From an uncultured Alistipes sp. (GTDB lineage Bacteria > Bacteroidota > Bacteroidia > Bacteroidales > Rikenellaceae), in contig CAJGEC010000008.1 of NCBI GenBank assembly GCA_904502285.1, forward strand, positions 9,719-73,718: DNA of 64,000 nucleotides. The letters run 5' to 3'. Numbering within the stretch: the stretch's first letter is position 1; each line of letters starts with the position of its first letter. Positions 1 to 9,215 of the stretch are shown here, in pieces. A program made the position numbers and the translations under genes. The notes beneath the pieces are model-generated. The model searched no databases, was not told the DNA's origin, and saw only the letters and a program-made list of their open reading frames with translations.

Positions 1-1
1 C

Positions 2-382
2 TCAACAATTCCTTACCTCTATGGTATCGACCTATCGAGCAATGCCTTCAGCGAGTTCCCATACGCCCCTCTGTCGGTTGATAGGCTTACAGTGATGAGC
101 ATCCGTCAGCAGCGCGACGACCAGGGTAACCGCACACTTAAGGAGTGGCCCACGGGTCTTCACACACACAAGGGTATGACGGCATTCTACATCGGCTCGA
201 ACGACCTACGCAAGATTGAGGATACCATCTCGCCATATATCCTGCTCTTCGAGATTAAGGATAACCCCAACATATCGATAGACCTCTCTAACGTATGTCC
301 ATATATCGAGATGGGCTACTACGAACTTATCTACGACTCAACACAGGATATCCGTGGTTGCGACGCCCTCAACCTCGACTAA
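2..382 (+). CDS. Leucine-rich-repeat surface protein, C-terminal part (cut by window start)
   Basis: The reading frame is open from base 2, so this is the 3' end of a gene starting outside the window. The visible 126 residues include a leucine-rich-repeat signature (IDLSSNAFSEFP) followed by a tail containing further short LRR-like strands (FYIGSNDLRKI, LLFEIKDNPNISID). The first internal ATG (92) falls inside the repeat region and is not a real start. It ends 12 bases before the next gene, which also carries LRRs in its C-terminal half, so the two are probably tandem paralogues in one operon. By analogy with that neighbour it was probably a BACON-LRR lipoprotein, but no N-terminus is visible, so export and anchoring are inferred. 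Such LRRs usually serve protein binding; no ligand can be named. Confidence 0.8.
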   Translation, partial: STIPYLYGIDLSSNAFSEFPYAPLSVDRLTVMSIRQQRDDQGNRTLKEWPTGLHTHKGMTAFYIGSNDLRKIEDTISPYILLFEIKDNPNISIDLSNVCPYIEMGYYELIYDSTQDIRGCDALNLD

Positions 383-394
383 CGAATTTAGGCT

Positions 395-2068
395 ATGAAG
401 AAGTTATATATATATGTATGTTGTGCGTTAGGCCTCTTGGCGAGTGCCTGCACAAATGACACCACCACAATCACAGGGTTCGAGGCCGACGCCTCTCTCA
501 TCGAGGCTCTGCCATCGGGTGGTAGTTACGACATCGTCATCCGCTCCGACAAGGAGTGGACCGCAGTGACGGATGTGCCTTGGGTTATGGTATCGCCAGC
601 CAATGGCCGTGGCGAGGTGCGCTGTACCATCAAGGTAGACTCTACGCTCATCAACGACCCTCGACAGACAATTATCCACTTCTCGTCGATGGGCTCAATC
701 CTCAAGAAGATAGACGTCGCACAGGAGGGTTACGCCAAGCAGATTACCCCTGCCAACAAGAGTATCAACCTGAGTGCTTCAGCAGCACGCACAGAGCGTA
801 GTTTCAGTGTCGAACTGACTACCAACGTAGAGTTTGAGGTGGTTGCCGACTATGGCACTGATGGTGCTGAGTGGATGGTAATTGACGACTACAACCTAAC
901 CTTGGATCGTGGCGCACGCCCACGAAAGACCACCCTTAAGGTCGATTGGAAGATGAACACCGAGCCACGTAGCCGTGTGGCTACCCTCCGCCTAAAGAGC
1001 GAGGGCGTGGAACTCTCTTCGATTACTATCAACCAGGCCGCAGCGCCCCTCATCGAGGATAACCGCCAGGGCGACTCCTTGGCCATAGTTACCATCTACG
1101 AGAAACTTGGTTGCTGGTCTAATACCGCCATTTCTACGACCGAGAGTATGCGCCACTGGGAGGGTGTACGTCTCTGGGAATCAACAGATAGAGACCTCCC
1201 TTCGGCAGATGCCGTAGGCCGTGTCCGCGACCTCGACCTTAGCTACTTCGACACCGAGGACGACGTGCCAATGGAGATTAAGTATCTCAAATACTTGGAG
1301 ACGCTCTCGCTCTTTGGTAATGTGAACACTATGCTTAAGAGTCTACACCTTTGCGACGAGGTCTGCGACTTGGAGTACCTCAAGGCACTACGTGTATCGG
1401 CCTTCGGTCTTGTGTCGCTTCCTGAGGATTTTGCTAAGTTGGGAGACTCGCTCGAAGAGTTGGATCTTAGTTCCAACAACTTCAACACCATCCCTGAGGT
1501 TATCCGCAAGGAGAACTTTCCTCGTTTGCGTTCACTGGATTTAGCAAGCAACCGCCGAGCATCGGTCAGCGACCTACGTAATGCCAAAAGCGAAGAGGGT
1601 ATCGGCATCCACCATAATACGGCAGATGACCAGACCTTAAAGCACCTCTTTCTTTGGGAGGAGTTGGAGGAGTTGAGCCTCTCGTACAACTACTTAGAGG
1701 GCCGACTACCCGATTTCGAGGTAGGCAAGGAGAGTGTTCGAGCATACCAGATGGAGGATATTGCGGCTCACGGCGACACCCTAACGTGGGCTGTGGAGAA
1801 CGCACTCCCTCGCATCTTGCCAAATATGCGAAATCTACGCATCAACCTCAACTTCTTCACGGGCGACCTCCCCGACTGGTTGCTCTACCACCCACACCTC
1901 TTGGAGTGGGGTCCTGAGGTGCTTATCTACCCTCAGCAGGAGGCTGCGGTAGATAGCAATGGCCAGAGTGTCGGATTCGACAATGCCCCCACCTCGGCTG
2001 AGTACTACTTCGAGAAGTACCCACTATACCGAGGTCGCTACGAGTATAACACTGAAACTGAGGAGTAA
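395..2068 (+). CDS. BACON-domain and leucine-rich-repeat lipoprotein
   Basis: A 557-residue exported lipoprotein. The N-terminus has a hydrophobic signal with lipobox LLASAC, giving Cys19 as the lipidation site. Residues about 27-112 and 121-217 each read as a BACON module (alternating beta strands, W in the middle, closing with a VAQEG- or INQAA-like strand). From about residue 285 to 480 there are leucine-rich repeats, for example LEELDLSSNNFNTIPE and LEELSLSYNYLEGRLP. BACON domains are common in Bacteroidetes surface proteins and are thought to act as spacers or carbohydrate/mucin binders; LRRs suggest protein binding. It sits between an LRR fragment (12-base gap) and a subtilase lipoprotein (2-base gap), so all are almost certainly one transcript. 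Function unknown beyond surface binding. Confidence 0.85.
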   Translation: MKKLYIYVCCALGLLASACTNDTTTITGFEADASLIEALPSGGSYDIVIRSDKEWTAVTDVPWVMVSPANGRGEVRCTIKVDSTLINDPRQTIIHFSSMGSILKKIDVAQEGYAKQITPANKSINLSASAARTERSFSVELTTNVEFEVVADYGTDGAEWMVIDDYNLTLDRGARPRKTTLKVDWKMNTEPRSRVATLRLKSEGVELSSITINQAAAPLIEDNRQGDSLAIVTIYEKLGCWSNTAISTTESMRHWEGVRLWESTDRDLPSADAVGRVRDLDLSYFDTEDDVPMEIKYLKYLETLSLFGNVNTMLKSLHLCDEVCDLEYLKALRVSAFGLVSLPEDFAKLGDSLEELDLSSNNFNTIPEVIRKENFPRLRSLDLASNRRASVSDLRNAKSEEGIGIHHNTADDQTLKHLFLWEELEELSLSYNYLEGRLPDFEVGKESVRAYQMEDIAAHGDTLTWAVENALPRILPNMRNLRINLNFFTGDLPDWLLYHPHLLEWGPEVLIYPQQEAAVDSNGQSVGFDNAPTSAEYYFEKYPLYRGRYEYNTETEE

Positions 2069-2070
2069 CG

Positions 2071-4107
2071 ATGAAACGATATCTATATTTTGCGGTGGCT
2101 CTGCTCCTTGCAACCGCCTGCTACAACGACACCACTACCTGCCCAGCACCCAAGGAGCAACCCTCCGAGGCTATCATCCCCGACGATGTCATCAAGGGCG
2201 AGGTAATAATCAAATTCCACCCAGAGATGGAGAGCATCCTTGAGGAGCATATCACTCGCTCAGGGGGCGATGCCACACGCTCTGGAATACCATCGACCGA
2301 CGAGGTGCTTGAGATTCTCGGAGCATACCACTTCGAGCGCCTCTTCCCCATTGACCCTCGCCACGAGGAGCGCACACGCAAGGATGGTCTTCACCTATGG
2401 TATATCGTAGAGTTCGACGAAAGTATCGACCTAAGCCGTGCTGTGAAGGAGTTGTCTAAACTCGGCGAGGTAGACAAGATTCAGTGTAACCGCCGTATCT
2501 ATCGTGCTTATAACGAGAATATTGAGCCACACTTCATCAGCTGTGCCGAGGCAAACCAAGCCACTACACGTGCCGCAGCAATGCCTTTCAACGACCCAGA
2601 GATCTTTCGCCAATGGTGCTACATCAACGATGGCTCTGCCCCCTTCGCTCAGGAGTGGGCAAAGGTCTTGGCAGGTGCCGATGCTGGTTGCAAGGAGGCG
2701 TGGGAGCTCTGCACAGGCGACCAGGAGATCATCGTGGCGGTGATGGACGAGGCAGTTATGTGGAGCCACCCCGATCTGGCAGACAATATCTGGATAAACG
2801 AGGCTGAGGAGCTTCACGCTGGCGTAGATGGCGACGGCAATGGCTACAAAGATGACCGCTATGGCTATAACTTCGTGCGCGACAGCGGCATCCTCTCTTG
2901 GACCTCGAATGGTAGCACGGGCCACGGCACACACGTCGCTGGCACTATCGCTGCGGTGAACGACAATGGCATCGGCTGTGCCAGCATCGCTGGCGGTGGC
3001 AAGGGCCAGAAGGGTGTCAAGATTATGTCGTTGCAACTCTTCGACGGTGCCAATGCCTCTTCATTGGCCTTGGAGGCCCGCGCAATGAAGTATGCAGCGG
3101 ATAATGGTGCTGTGATATTGCAGTGCTCGTGGGGCTACAACTCGGCAAAATCAAACCTCATTATGGGCTACACCCCAGGCCCTGCTACGGAGGAGGAGTG
3201 GGCGGCTACATACCCCTTGGAGAAGGAGGCCCTCGACTACTTCATCAACCACGCAGGCTCAGCCAATGGTGTCATCGACGGAGGCTTAGCAATCTTTGCT
3301 TCGGGCAATGAGTATGCCGCACAATCATCCTTCCCAGCGGCATACTCTAAGTGTATATCTGTATCGGCAATCGCTGCGGACTATACCCCTGCCTCATACT
3401 CTAACTATGGTAGCGAGGTACTCCTTTCGGCCCCTGGTGGCGACCTTGAGTACTACGGCACACCAGGCCTTCAGGATGAGCAGTACGACGAGCATGGCAT
3501 CCTCAAGGAGCAAGGCGCGATCTTCTCTACCCTTGTAGTTCAGGGAGTTGCAGGCTATGGCTACTATGAGGGTACATCTATGGCTTGTCCCCACGTGTCT
3601 GGTGTTGCTGCTCTTGGTCTCTCGTATGCCAAGCGACTCAACCGCCACTTCACCTGGAGCGAGTTCCGTGACCTTATGTATGCTACAGCACGCGACATCG
3701 AGTCATACTTCGTAGGCGAAAAACTATACTATATGCGCCATAGTTCGGCTGGTGCGACACCTTTAAAGATGAACTTGGCCGACTATCAGGGCAAGATGGG
3801 TCGCTTGGTGGATGCTGGAGCGTTGCTCAAGGCTATCGACCAGAGTGGTCGCCCTATGCGTCTACCAAACATATACCTCGCACCCGACCAGAGTATTACC
3901 TTGACCCTCTCGAACTATAACATCGTCGAGGCTACCGAGGCCTCAGTGACCTCGGAGGGTATCGCAACGGCAACTCTTGAGGGCGACAACCTCACCATCA
4001 AGGGTGTGGGCGTTGGTCAGACGAGCCTAACGGTAAAGAGCCCAAGTGGTGACCACCACGCTACGATTACCGTGCGTGAGAGCGCTTCGGACAACGGCTG
4101 GCTATAA
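2071..4107 (+). CDS. Subtilisin-like serine protease (S8 family), lipoprotein
   Basis: A 678-residue secreted protease. Signal peptide with lipobox LLATAC (Cys17). Residues about 40-155 resemble the fervidolysin-type propeptide (two beta-alpha-beta units, including WYIVEFDESIDLSRAV). The S8 catalytic domain follows: Asp226 in VAVMDEAVMWSHPDL, His285 in GHGTHVAGT, the oxyanion Asn in FASGNE and Ser503 in GTSMACPHVSG, so all catalytic residues are present. The Asp motif is unusual: most family members have D-T/S-G after the strand, here D-E-A. The C-terminal 75 residues look like a bacterial Ig-like (Big_2) domain. It lies in an operon with LRR and BACON lipoproteins, which suggests a surface protease with partner or substrate-binding proteins; that link is inference. 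Confidence 0.93.
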   Translation: MKRYLYFAVALLLATACYNDTTTCPAPKEQPSEAIIPDDVIKGEVIIKFHPEMESILEEHITRSGGDATRSGIPSTDEVLEILGAYHFERLFPIDPRHEERTRKDGLHLWYIVEFDESIDLSRAVKELSKLGEVDKIQCNRRIYRAYNENIEPHFISCAEANQATTRAAAMPFNDPEIFRQWCYINDGSAPFAQEWAKVLAGADAGCKEAWELCTGDQEIIVAVMDEAVMWSHPDLADNIWINEAEELHAGVDGDGNGYKDDRYGYNFVRDSGILSWTSNGSTGHGTHVAGTIAAVNDNGIGCASIAGGGKGQKGVKIMSLQLFDGANASSLALEARAMKYAADNGAVILQCSWGYNSAKSNLIMGYTPGPATEEEWAATYPLEKEALDYFINHAGSANGVIDGGLAIFASGNEYAAQSSFPAAYSKCISVSAIAADYTPASYSNYGSEVLLSAPGGDLEYYGTPGLQDEQYDEHGILKEQGAIFSTLVVQGVAGYGYYEGTSMACPHVSGVAALGLSYAKRLNRHFTWSEFRDLMYATARDIESYFVGEKLYYMRHSSAGATPLKMNLADYQGKMGRLVDAGALLKAIDQSGRPMRLPNIYLAPDQSITLTLSNYNIVEATEASVTSEGIATATLEGDNLTIKGVGVGQTSLTVKSPSGDHHATITVRESASDNGWL

Positions 4108-4118
4108 CAACCCAAATT

Positions 4119-4892
4119 ATGCGACACCTTAGACAACTAATTCTCCTTGGCGGAGCTCTGCTCCTCAGCTTTGGTGCTTCGGCACAGGGGCGAGGTTTCC
4201 TCTCGCGCGAGGCCTTAGACTCATTGGTAACCCCCTCCGTCTCAACAAAGGCGACGGGTATCTTGGAGTGCAAGGAGGGTGTTGTAAATGTGGGAACTAT
4301 CTCGGATGAGAGTGTTGTCGAGGTACGATACCTTGTCCGTAACACCTCTAATAGGAGCGTTGTCATCACCCAGTTGCGTTCGTCGTGCGGATGCTTGAAG
4401 GTGGCGACATCGCCTACGGCCATAGAGCCTAACGGAAGTGTGGAGATTGTAGCAAATTTCGACCCTAAGGGACGCAATAGCAGTTTTAGGTATAACATAC
4501 TGCTATACAGTGAATTAGATAATACATACCCCTCTCTGCGCCTAACCCTCGTGGGCGAGGTAGAGAGTCGCGATAGTTGGTCACACCTACCCTACCGAAT
4601 GGGTGGGTTACGCCTAAGTCGCAAGGAGGTGACCATAAACTCACGGGGCGTGGAGCGCATAGCCTGTGCCAATAGTACCGATAGTCCTATGCGACTTTCG
4701 GCACGAGAGACAGTGGCAGGGCTTTCGTTGCGCACTGAGCCAGAGGTTATTGCACCAAATAGCGAGGCCGACATTATGATTAGTTACGACCCTGCGGCAG
4801 CCCTTGCAACAGAACTACGCACGATACTTATCGTCGAGGGAATAGAGGCCTCACCCACAGAGCGAATGATTACCATAACGATAACGAAATAA
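4119..4892 (+). CDS. DUF1573-domain exported protein
   Basis: A 257-residue protein with a signal peptide (cleavage likely after FGASAQ). Residues about 45-145 match the DUF1573 pattern: an Ig/ASPM-like beta sandwich with the signature RSSCGCLKVA and a following SVEIVANFDPKGR. A second, weaker beta-sandwich half (about 155-257) ends IEASPTERMITITI. DUF1573 proteins are frequent in Bacteroidetes periplasm or outer surface; their biochemical role is not established. Gaps of 11 and 12 bases to its neighbours make it part of the protease operon. It lacks a lipobox Cys at the signal end, unlike the surrounding lipoproteins, so it may be soluble in the periplasm. Confidence 0.8.
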   Translation: MRHLRQLILLGGALLLSFGASAQGRGFLSREALDSLVTPSVSTKATGILECKEGVVNVGTISDESVVEVRYLVRNTSNRSVVITQLRSSCGCLKVATSPTAIEPNGSVEIVANFDPKGRNSSFRYNILLYSELDNTYPSLRLTLVGEVESRDSWSHLPYRMGGLRLSRKEVTINSRGVERIACANSTDSPMRLSARETVAGLSLRTEPEVIAPNSEADIMISYDPAAALATELRTILIVEGIEASPTERMITITITK

Positions 4893-4904
4893 AGGACAAA
4901 CAAT

Positions 4905-5351
4905 ATGAAACGATTCAAACTATTACTTACCATCGCCCTCGTAGCGATGCTTAGCACGGGATGTAAGCAGACCCCTATAGACGATGGTACGCCAACGATG
5001 GCGGTGACCTACACCACCATAGATGGTGTGTGGGCGATGACACACTGGAACGGCGCACCCATCGACGACCAGACCAACCTCTACATCACATTCCTACGCA
5101 AGGAGCAACGCTTCGAGATGTGGAGCAACTTCGGCTCTATGTACTTTGTGCAGAGAACTGGTGAATTCCGCATCGAGCAGGACGAGATAAAGAGGTATAT
5201 CCTCAAGGGGTGGTACGACTATGGCGCTGGCGACTGGAGCAACGACTACGTAGTCGTATTGGACTACCCTGGCGACAGGATGCTACTTAAGGCGTTAGGC
5301 AATGGTGAGGTAATGGAGTTCAACCGCATCGAGGCACTTCCTGAATTTTAA
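4905..5351 (+). CDS. Small lipoprotein, possibly lipocalin-like
   Basis: A 148-residue lipoprotein with signal sequence and lipobox MLSTGC (Cys20). The mature part is short, aromatic-rich and predicted all-beta: WAMTHWNGAPI, LYITFLRKEQRFEMW, then YVVVLDYPGDRMLLKAL. The opening GVWAMTHWNG with a later strand ladder resembles the lipocalin-like domains often found as small Bacteroidales lipoproteins, but similarity by eye is weak. It lies 12 bases after the DUF1573 gene and 19 bases before the large repeat lipoprotein, so it is cotranscribed with the protease. No function can be assigned. Confidence 0.7.
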   Translation: MKRFKLLLTIALVAMLSTGCKQTPIDDGTPTMAVTYTTIDGVWAMTHWNGAPIDDQTNLYITFLRKEQRFEMWSNFGSMYFVQRTGEFRIEQDEIKRYILKGWYDYGAGDWSNDYVVVLDYPGDRMLLKALGNGEVMEFNRIEALPEF

Positions 5352-5370
5352 CCAAATATCTATACACACT

Positions 5371-7812
5371 ATGAAACACATCAAACAACTTGCAGTACTC
5401 TTTACTGCACTCTTCGCACTCCTTGGCGTGGCTTGCGAGAAGGAACCAGCAACGCCAACCCCCGAAAAGCCTACTATTGGCATCGTGGAGGTTAATTTCG
5501 AGGAATCGACAATGACCCTTGAGGCTGTGATTGTACCCTCGACAAATGCCACTGCGTGGTACTACAAAATCGAGGATGGCAAGACCACCGAGGAGTACAC
5601 CAAGGTCAATGGCTCGGCTGGTAAACCAGTGACCAAGACCATTAGTTACGGTGTGGAGTATGTCATCTCTGCATACGCCGAGAACGAGGCAGGAAAGAGC
5701 GAGGTTGCAAGCGAGCGCTACTGCGCTATGCCTGAGGGCGAGGTAGCCATCACCATTGGCGAGGTAACCCTCAACCAAGAGAGTATGGAGGCCGCGGCTA
5801 CCATCTACCCTTCATCTAATACAAAGAAGTGGTACTGGAGAGGCTACAACACTGAACTTGAGGCTGATAGCATAGAGTGGAACGTCGTGGAGGGCAACCA
5901 GGAGCAGTTGGTGAAGGTTGCTTACGAGTGGGGCAAGAACTTCGTATTGGAGGCCTATGCCGAGTGTGATGCTGTGGTATCGCAGAAGACGAGTGCCGAT
6001 TTTATGTTCGAGCCATCGGTGCCAACAATCACCGTCTCTAAGCCTCTCTTCAACGAGGAGAATATGACCGTAAGTTTCGAGGTAACTCCTTCGGAGGATA
6101 CCTTCCACTGGTACTATGGCCCTTATGGTGAGGTGCGCCCAGACTCACCCGAAGCATTCACCTGGTTCTCGGATAACGTGGCACGTACCGTTAGCTTCGA
6201 TGTGGAGTACGACACCGAGTACAACTTCTTCTTCCGTGCTGAAAATGCACTTCTTAAGGGTAATGAGGAGATCGTCGAGTTCTCGGTAATATCGCCTGTG
6301 GTGGAGATTAAGGTGGAGAACCTTACATCGTTCTCTTTGGATGTGGCGGTAACTAAGAAGAGCCACTGCGTGAAGTATGTGGCTGGAGCTGTTCACACCT
6401 CCGCATACGACCGCAACATCTTTATCGAGCAGGCTCAGGCATCGCTCAACCCCGACCCAAGCTACCCATTTGCGGTGTTCAACTCTGCAACCGAGAGCCG
6501 CACCTTCAGTGAGCAGGATCTCGTGCGCAACTCACTCATCGACAGTCAGGAGAGTGCTGGTCTGTTGCTCAACGTGGGCCAATCATACACCATTGCCGTA
6601 TATGGTGAGAACGAGAAGGGCCAGTACAACGTGACCACTGCCGAGGTAGTTATCCCTGAGTCACAACTCGATGGTGAGCTACCTATCGACATCGTCGTTG
6701 AGGATATCACCGAGACCTCAGCAATGGCTACAGTGACTGCGGAGAGCGACTGCAAGGTTGTGGTTGGATATATCGACCCTGAGGTTGCTAAGGCCGACAC
6801 CGAAAACTCATTCGACTTCGAGGGCAAGAGCGACGAGGAGATCAAGGCCTACATCATCAAGGTTGCCAACAGCATCCCATTGGTCTACGACTCACCTATT
6901 ACTCTACAACTCTGCGACTACTTCGCCATCGGTAGCAAGTATATCGCATACGCTATCGCTATCAAGGATGGCAAGGTTGGTAACGTAGATTTCGAGGCCT
7001 TCACCACAAAGCGTCCTACGCTCACTGGCGAGGCTAAGATTACCGCAGCCGAGATTGTTGAGCAGACATCGCACGAGACTCTCACCGTCATCCTCACCCC
7101 AGATGCTAAGGCTTCTAAGGTACGCCTCTTTGCAGCACCTTACAACGACTACTCTGCCGTAGCCGACATCCTCGACTATGTTATGGATGCCGACGACCAC
7201 CAGAACTACCGCGAGGAGTATGATATCGACCCTGAGACGGGTCTTGTCACTGCCGTAGTGGATATCTACCACCCAGGCGACAGATACTATATCTACGCTT
7301 CGGCTATCGACAGCAATGGCCGTGCTGGAGAGGTTGTCTGCGTAGCACAACTTGCTGGTCTTGACACCGAGTACTACACCACTATCGAGGCTATCATCGA
7401 GCAGGGCAACCTTAACTACAATGGTACTGGTACCGTGGATTTGGCTGTCACCGTACTTAGCGAGAATGAGGACCGCATCAGCGTAAGCATCAACACCGAC
7501 ACCCGTTCGGCTAACGCCTCAAAGGTATGGCTCGTACGCTTCAGCGGTAAGGTTAATGAGATTGAGAGCACCGTGAAGGAGAACTTCAGCGAGTACCCCG
7601 AAAAGATCTATGGCTCGTATAAGGAGGCCGTGGTAGGCACCGACTACCGCTACGAGGATACTGGTAGCTCGTTCAACCCTAAAATCGAGTCGTTGCTTGT
7701 CTACGATAGCTCGTGGGGTGGCGACATCATCGTTGCCGTAGTTTTGGACACATCAGGTAAGTTCAATATCCACAGCTACTATGCAGCAGGCGTAGGTGTT
7801 ACGGTATTGTAA
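5371..7812 (+). CDS. Large repeat-containing lipoprotein (fibronectin III-like modules)
   Basis: An 813-residue lipoprotein: signal peptide with lipobox LLGVAC (Cys22), followed by an acidic, Pro/Thr-rich linker. At least three homologous modules of about 100 residues begin IGIVEVNFEESTMTLEAVI, ITIGEVTLNQESMEAAATI and ITVSKPLFNEENMTVSFEV; each has a central WYY or WYWRG strand and a closing FxAENE or AYAE strand, as in fibronectin type III folds. The rest (about 310-813) is further beta-rich modules. Acidic residues just after the lipidated Cys (CEKEP) fit Bacteroidetes surface-export signals. It is the last gene of the operon and is followed 51 bases later by a strong hairpin terminator. It probably acts as a surface scaffold or adhesin; this is inferred from architecture only. 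Confidence 0.8.
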   Translation: MKHIKQLAVLFTALFALLGVACEKEPATPTPEKPTIGIVEVNFEESTMTLEAVIVPSTNATAWYYKIEDGKTTEEYTKVNGSAGKPVTKTISYGVEYVISAYAENEAGKSEVASERYCAMPEGEVAITIGEVTLNQESMEAAATIYPSSNTKKWYWRGYNTELEADSIEWNVVEGNQEQLVKVAYEWGKNFVLEAYAECDAVVSQKTSADFMFEPSVPTITVSKPLFNEENMTVSFEVTPSEDTFHWYYGPYGEVRPDSPEAFTWFSDNVARTVSFDVEYDTEYNFFFRAENALLKGNEEIVEFSVISPVVEIKVENLTSFSLDVAVTKKSHCVKYVAGAVHTSAYDRNIFIEQAQASLNPDPSYPFAVFNSATESRTFSEQDLVRNSLIDSQESAGLLLNVGQSYTIAVYGENEKGQYNVTTAEVVIPESQLDGELPIDIVVEDITETSAMATVTAESDCKVVVGYIDPEVAKADTENSFDFEGKSDEEIKAYIIKVANSIPLVYDSPITLQLCDYFAIGSKYIAYAIAIKDGKVGNVDFEAFTTKRPTLTGEAKITAAEIVEQTSHETLTVILTPDAKASKVRLFAAPYNDYSAVADILDYVMDADDHQNYREEYDIDPETGLVTAVVDIYHPGDRYYIYASAIDSNGRAGEVVCVAQLAGLDTEYYTTIEAIIEQGNLNYNGTGTVDLAVTVLSENEDRISVSINTDTRSANASKVWLVRFSGKVNEIESTVKENFSEYPEKIYGSYKEAVVGTDYRYEDTGSSFNPKIESLLVYDSSWGGDIIVAVVLDTSGKFNIHSYYAAGVGVTVL

Positions 7813-7863
7813 TCGTCACATACCTCAAACAATTAGGGGCAGTTCGCATTGAGATTATCCTTT

Positions 7864-7893
7864 TTCGGCGGTGAATAATGTTTCACCGCCGAA
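7864..7893 (+). terminator. Rho-independent terminator of the protease operon
   Basis: A perfect 12-bp stem (TTCGGCGGTGAA pairing with TTCACCGCCGAA) closes a 6-base loop and is followed by a T-rich run. It lies 51 bases after the stop codon of the last operon gene. Confidence 0.85.
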
Positions 7894-8107
7894 TTTATTT
7901 ATATTCAATACATTAGGCAGTTGTGTTACGAAACGATATTACTCACACAAATCGCTTGTACTCTAATTTAGCTCTTTGCGTGTAGTCTTCTATGTAGTCT
8001 AAATTAAAGTCAATTGGTGTTACTTGGTACGGCTTAAATAAAATTCAACATTCTGCTCTTTTTGTCTTTGAAATTCTAATCTGTCATATTTGGGCAGTTT
8101 GGTGGTG

Positions 8108-8115
8108 TAGTTTTG
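8108..8115 (+). promoter_or_regulatory. Bacteroidetes -7 promoter box of the first island gene
   Basis: TAGTTTTG is an exact TAnnTTTG match, 23 bases before the ATG at 8139. A TTTG at 8089-8092 could serve as the -33 element although the spacing is shorter than usual. Confidence 0.6.
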
Positions 8116-8138
8116 CCGAAAATTACATCCCACTTATT

Positions 8139-9179
8139 ATGAAAAACAAAGAATATACCCATCTGCGGGAGCAAGTGCAGAAAATCGAAGAGAGGATTCT
8201 TGCCATCACGGGCAAAAATGTGGAGTTTAATATGGAGTGGACTCGCTCGCAACTCAAATGCGAGCAGGTGGAACGCCTAATCTGGAAGCGCAAACATCTG
8301 CTCGACAGGATGTTTATTGCTACGTCCGAGGAGGTAGTGCGTATGGAGCAGGTAAACAATCGTTTGTACGACCTTACGCAGAAGATGTACGCTCGTACCG
8401 AGGCTCTTTATCGTAAGATGGCGACCACAACCTATGACCCCGAATTTGATGACGATGTGGAGGTCGAGGGTTCGCTTAGGTTTTCGCCGAATGGGCACAG
8501 CTCTGTTTTGCCAATGGCGAATGACGACTATTACGGCTCGGAATTCTACGAGATGTTTTGCATTATTGACTGGCTATACACTTGCGAGCATCTAAAATTG
8601 GAAGAGGTGGAGTCTTGCTGGTACCTCCGCTCACCTGCCGACTATCGCCCCGAAATGATCTGCGAAGAGTTGAGGATAAAAGACGACCTCAACGATGGCA
8701 CGACTTGGTATGAGTCCGTACAGCCTGCCGCCGAGAAATTGAGCCTCCTCTGCATCTGCCACGCCGTTCACGATTTGAGTTGCCACAAGCCCTATTCCAT
8801 TCCCGACATTCTGCGTATGAACGACTTTTGCGTGGAGGTCAAGGTCACGCATCAGCATTGGGAGGAGCAAGACGGCTGCGGTTGGAAATGGTGGAGGCGT
8901 TGCTCGTTCGAGGAGTTTCGGGATAAGTTTGTGCGCGAGGCAGAGCAAAATCGTGCGCCCGAAATCCGACTTGGGCAGGAGATAGCCAATCGCACACGCC
9001 AATATTTCCACGATTATTTGGAGGATTTATCTGCCGATATGCCGAGCGCTGAGCAATGGACGGAGCCATTATCCGATGAAGTTCACTATCGCTGGCGTCC
9101 GCAAAAAGATTGCTTCTACTTGGATGAAAATATCGACGACTACCTGAGCGAGTTGTATGAGTTTGTGAGAATGAAATAA
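8139..9179 (+). CDS. Unknown protein with N-terminal coiled coil
   Basis: A 346-residue soluble protein that I do not recognise. Residues about 3-95 are strongly helical with heptad-like leucines and charged residues (HLREQVQKIEERILAITGK, VRMEQVNNRLYDLTQKMY), suggesting a coiled coil. The middle (135-260) is rich in Trp and Cys (CIIDWLYTCEHLK, WEEQDGCGWKWWRRC), and the end is acidic. There is no signal peptide or membrane segment. It is preceded by an exact -7 promoter box and followed 36 bases later by a PD-(D/E)XK nuclease, so they are probably cotranscribed. The pairing raises the possibility of a two-gene defence or DNA-processing unit, but no motif in this protein shows that. Confidence 0.75.
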   Translation: MKNKEYTHLREQVQKIEERILAITGKNVEFNMEWTRSQLKCEQVERLIWKRKHLLDRMFIATSEEVVRMEQVNNRLYDLTQKMYARTEALYRKMATTTYDPEFDDDVEVEGSLRFSPNGHSSVLPMANDDYYGSEFYEMFCIIDWLYTCEHLKLEEVESCWYLRSPADYRPEMICEELRIKDDLNDGTTWYESVQPAAEKLSLLCICHAVHDLSCHKPYSIPDILRMNDFCVEVKVTHQHWEEQDGCGWKWWRRCSFEEFRDKFVREAEQNRAPEIRLGQEIANRTRQYFHDYLEDLSADMPSAEQWTEPLSDEVHYRWRPQKDCFYLDENIDDYLSELYEFVRMK

Positions 9180-9215
9180 TTTTACTAAATTTGTGATAGA
9201 CTACGACCCAAGACA

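Larger units (their letters stand above)
7813..8138. other. Non-coding junction between operon 1 and the accessory island
   Basis: These 326 bases contain the operon terminator, the 13-bp sequence TTAGGGGCAGTTC (7833-7845) that recurs inverted at 16100-16112, the 15-bp TGTAGTCTTCTATGT (7981-7995) that recurs in direct orientation at 16012-16026, and the island's first promoter (8108-8115). No credible ORF is present. The composition is AT-rich compared with the operon before it. Confidence 0.6.
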
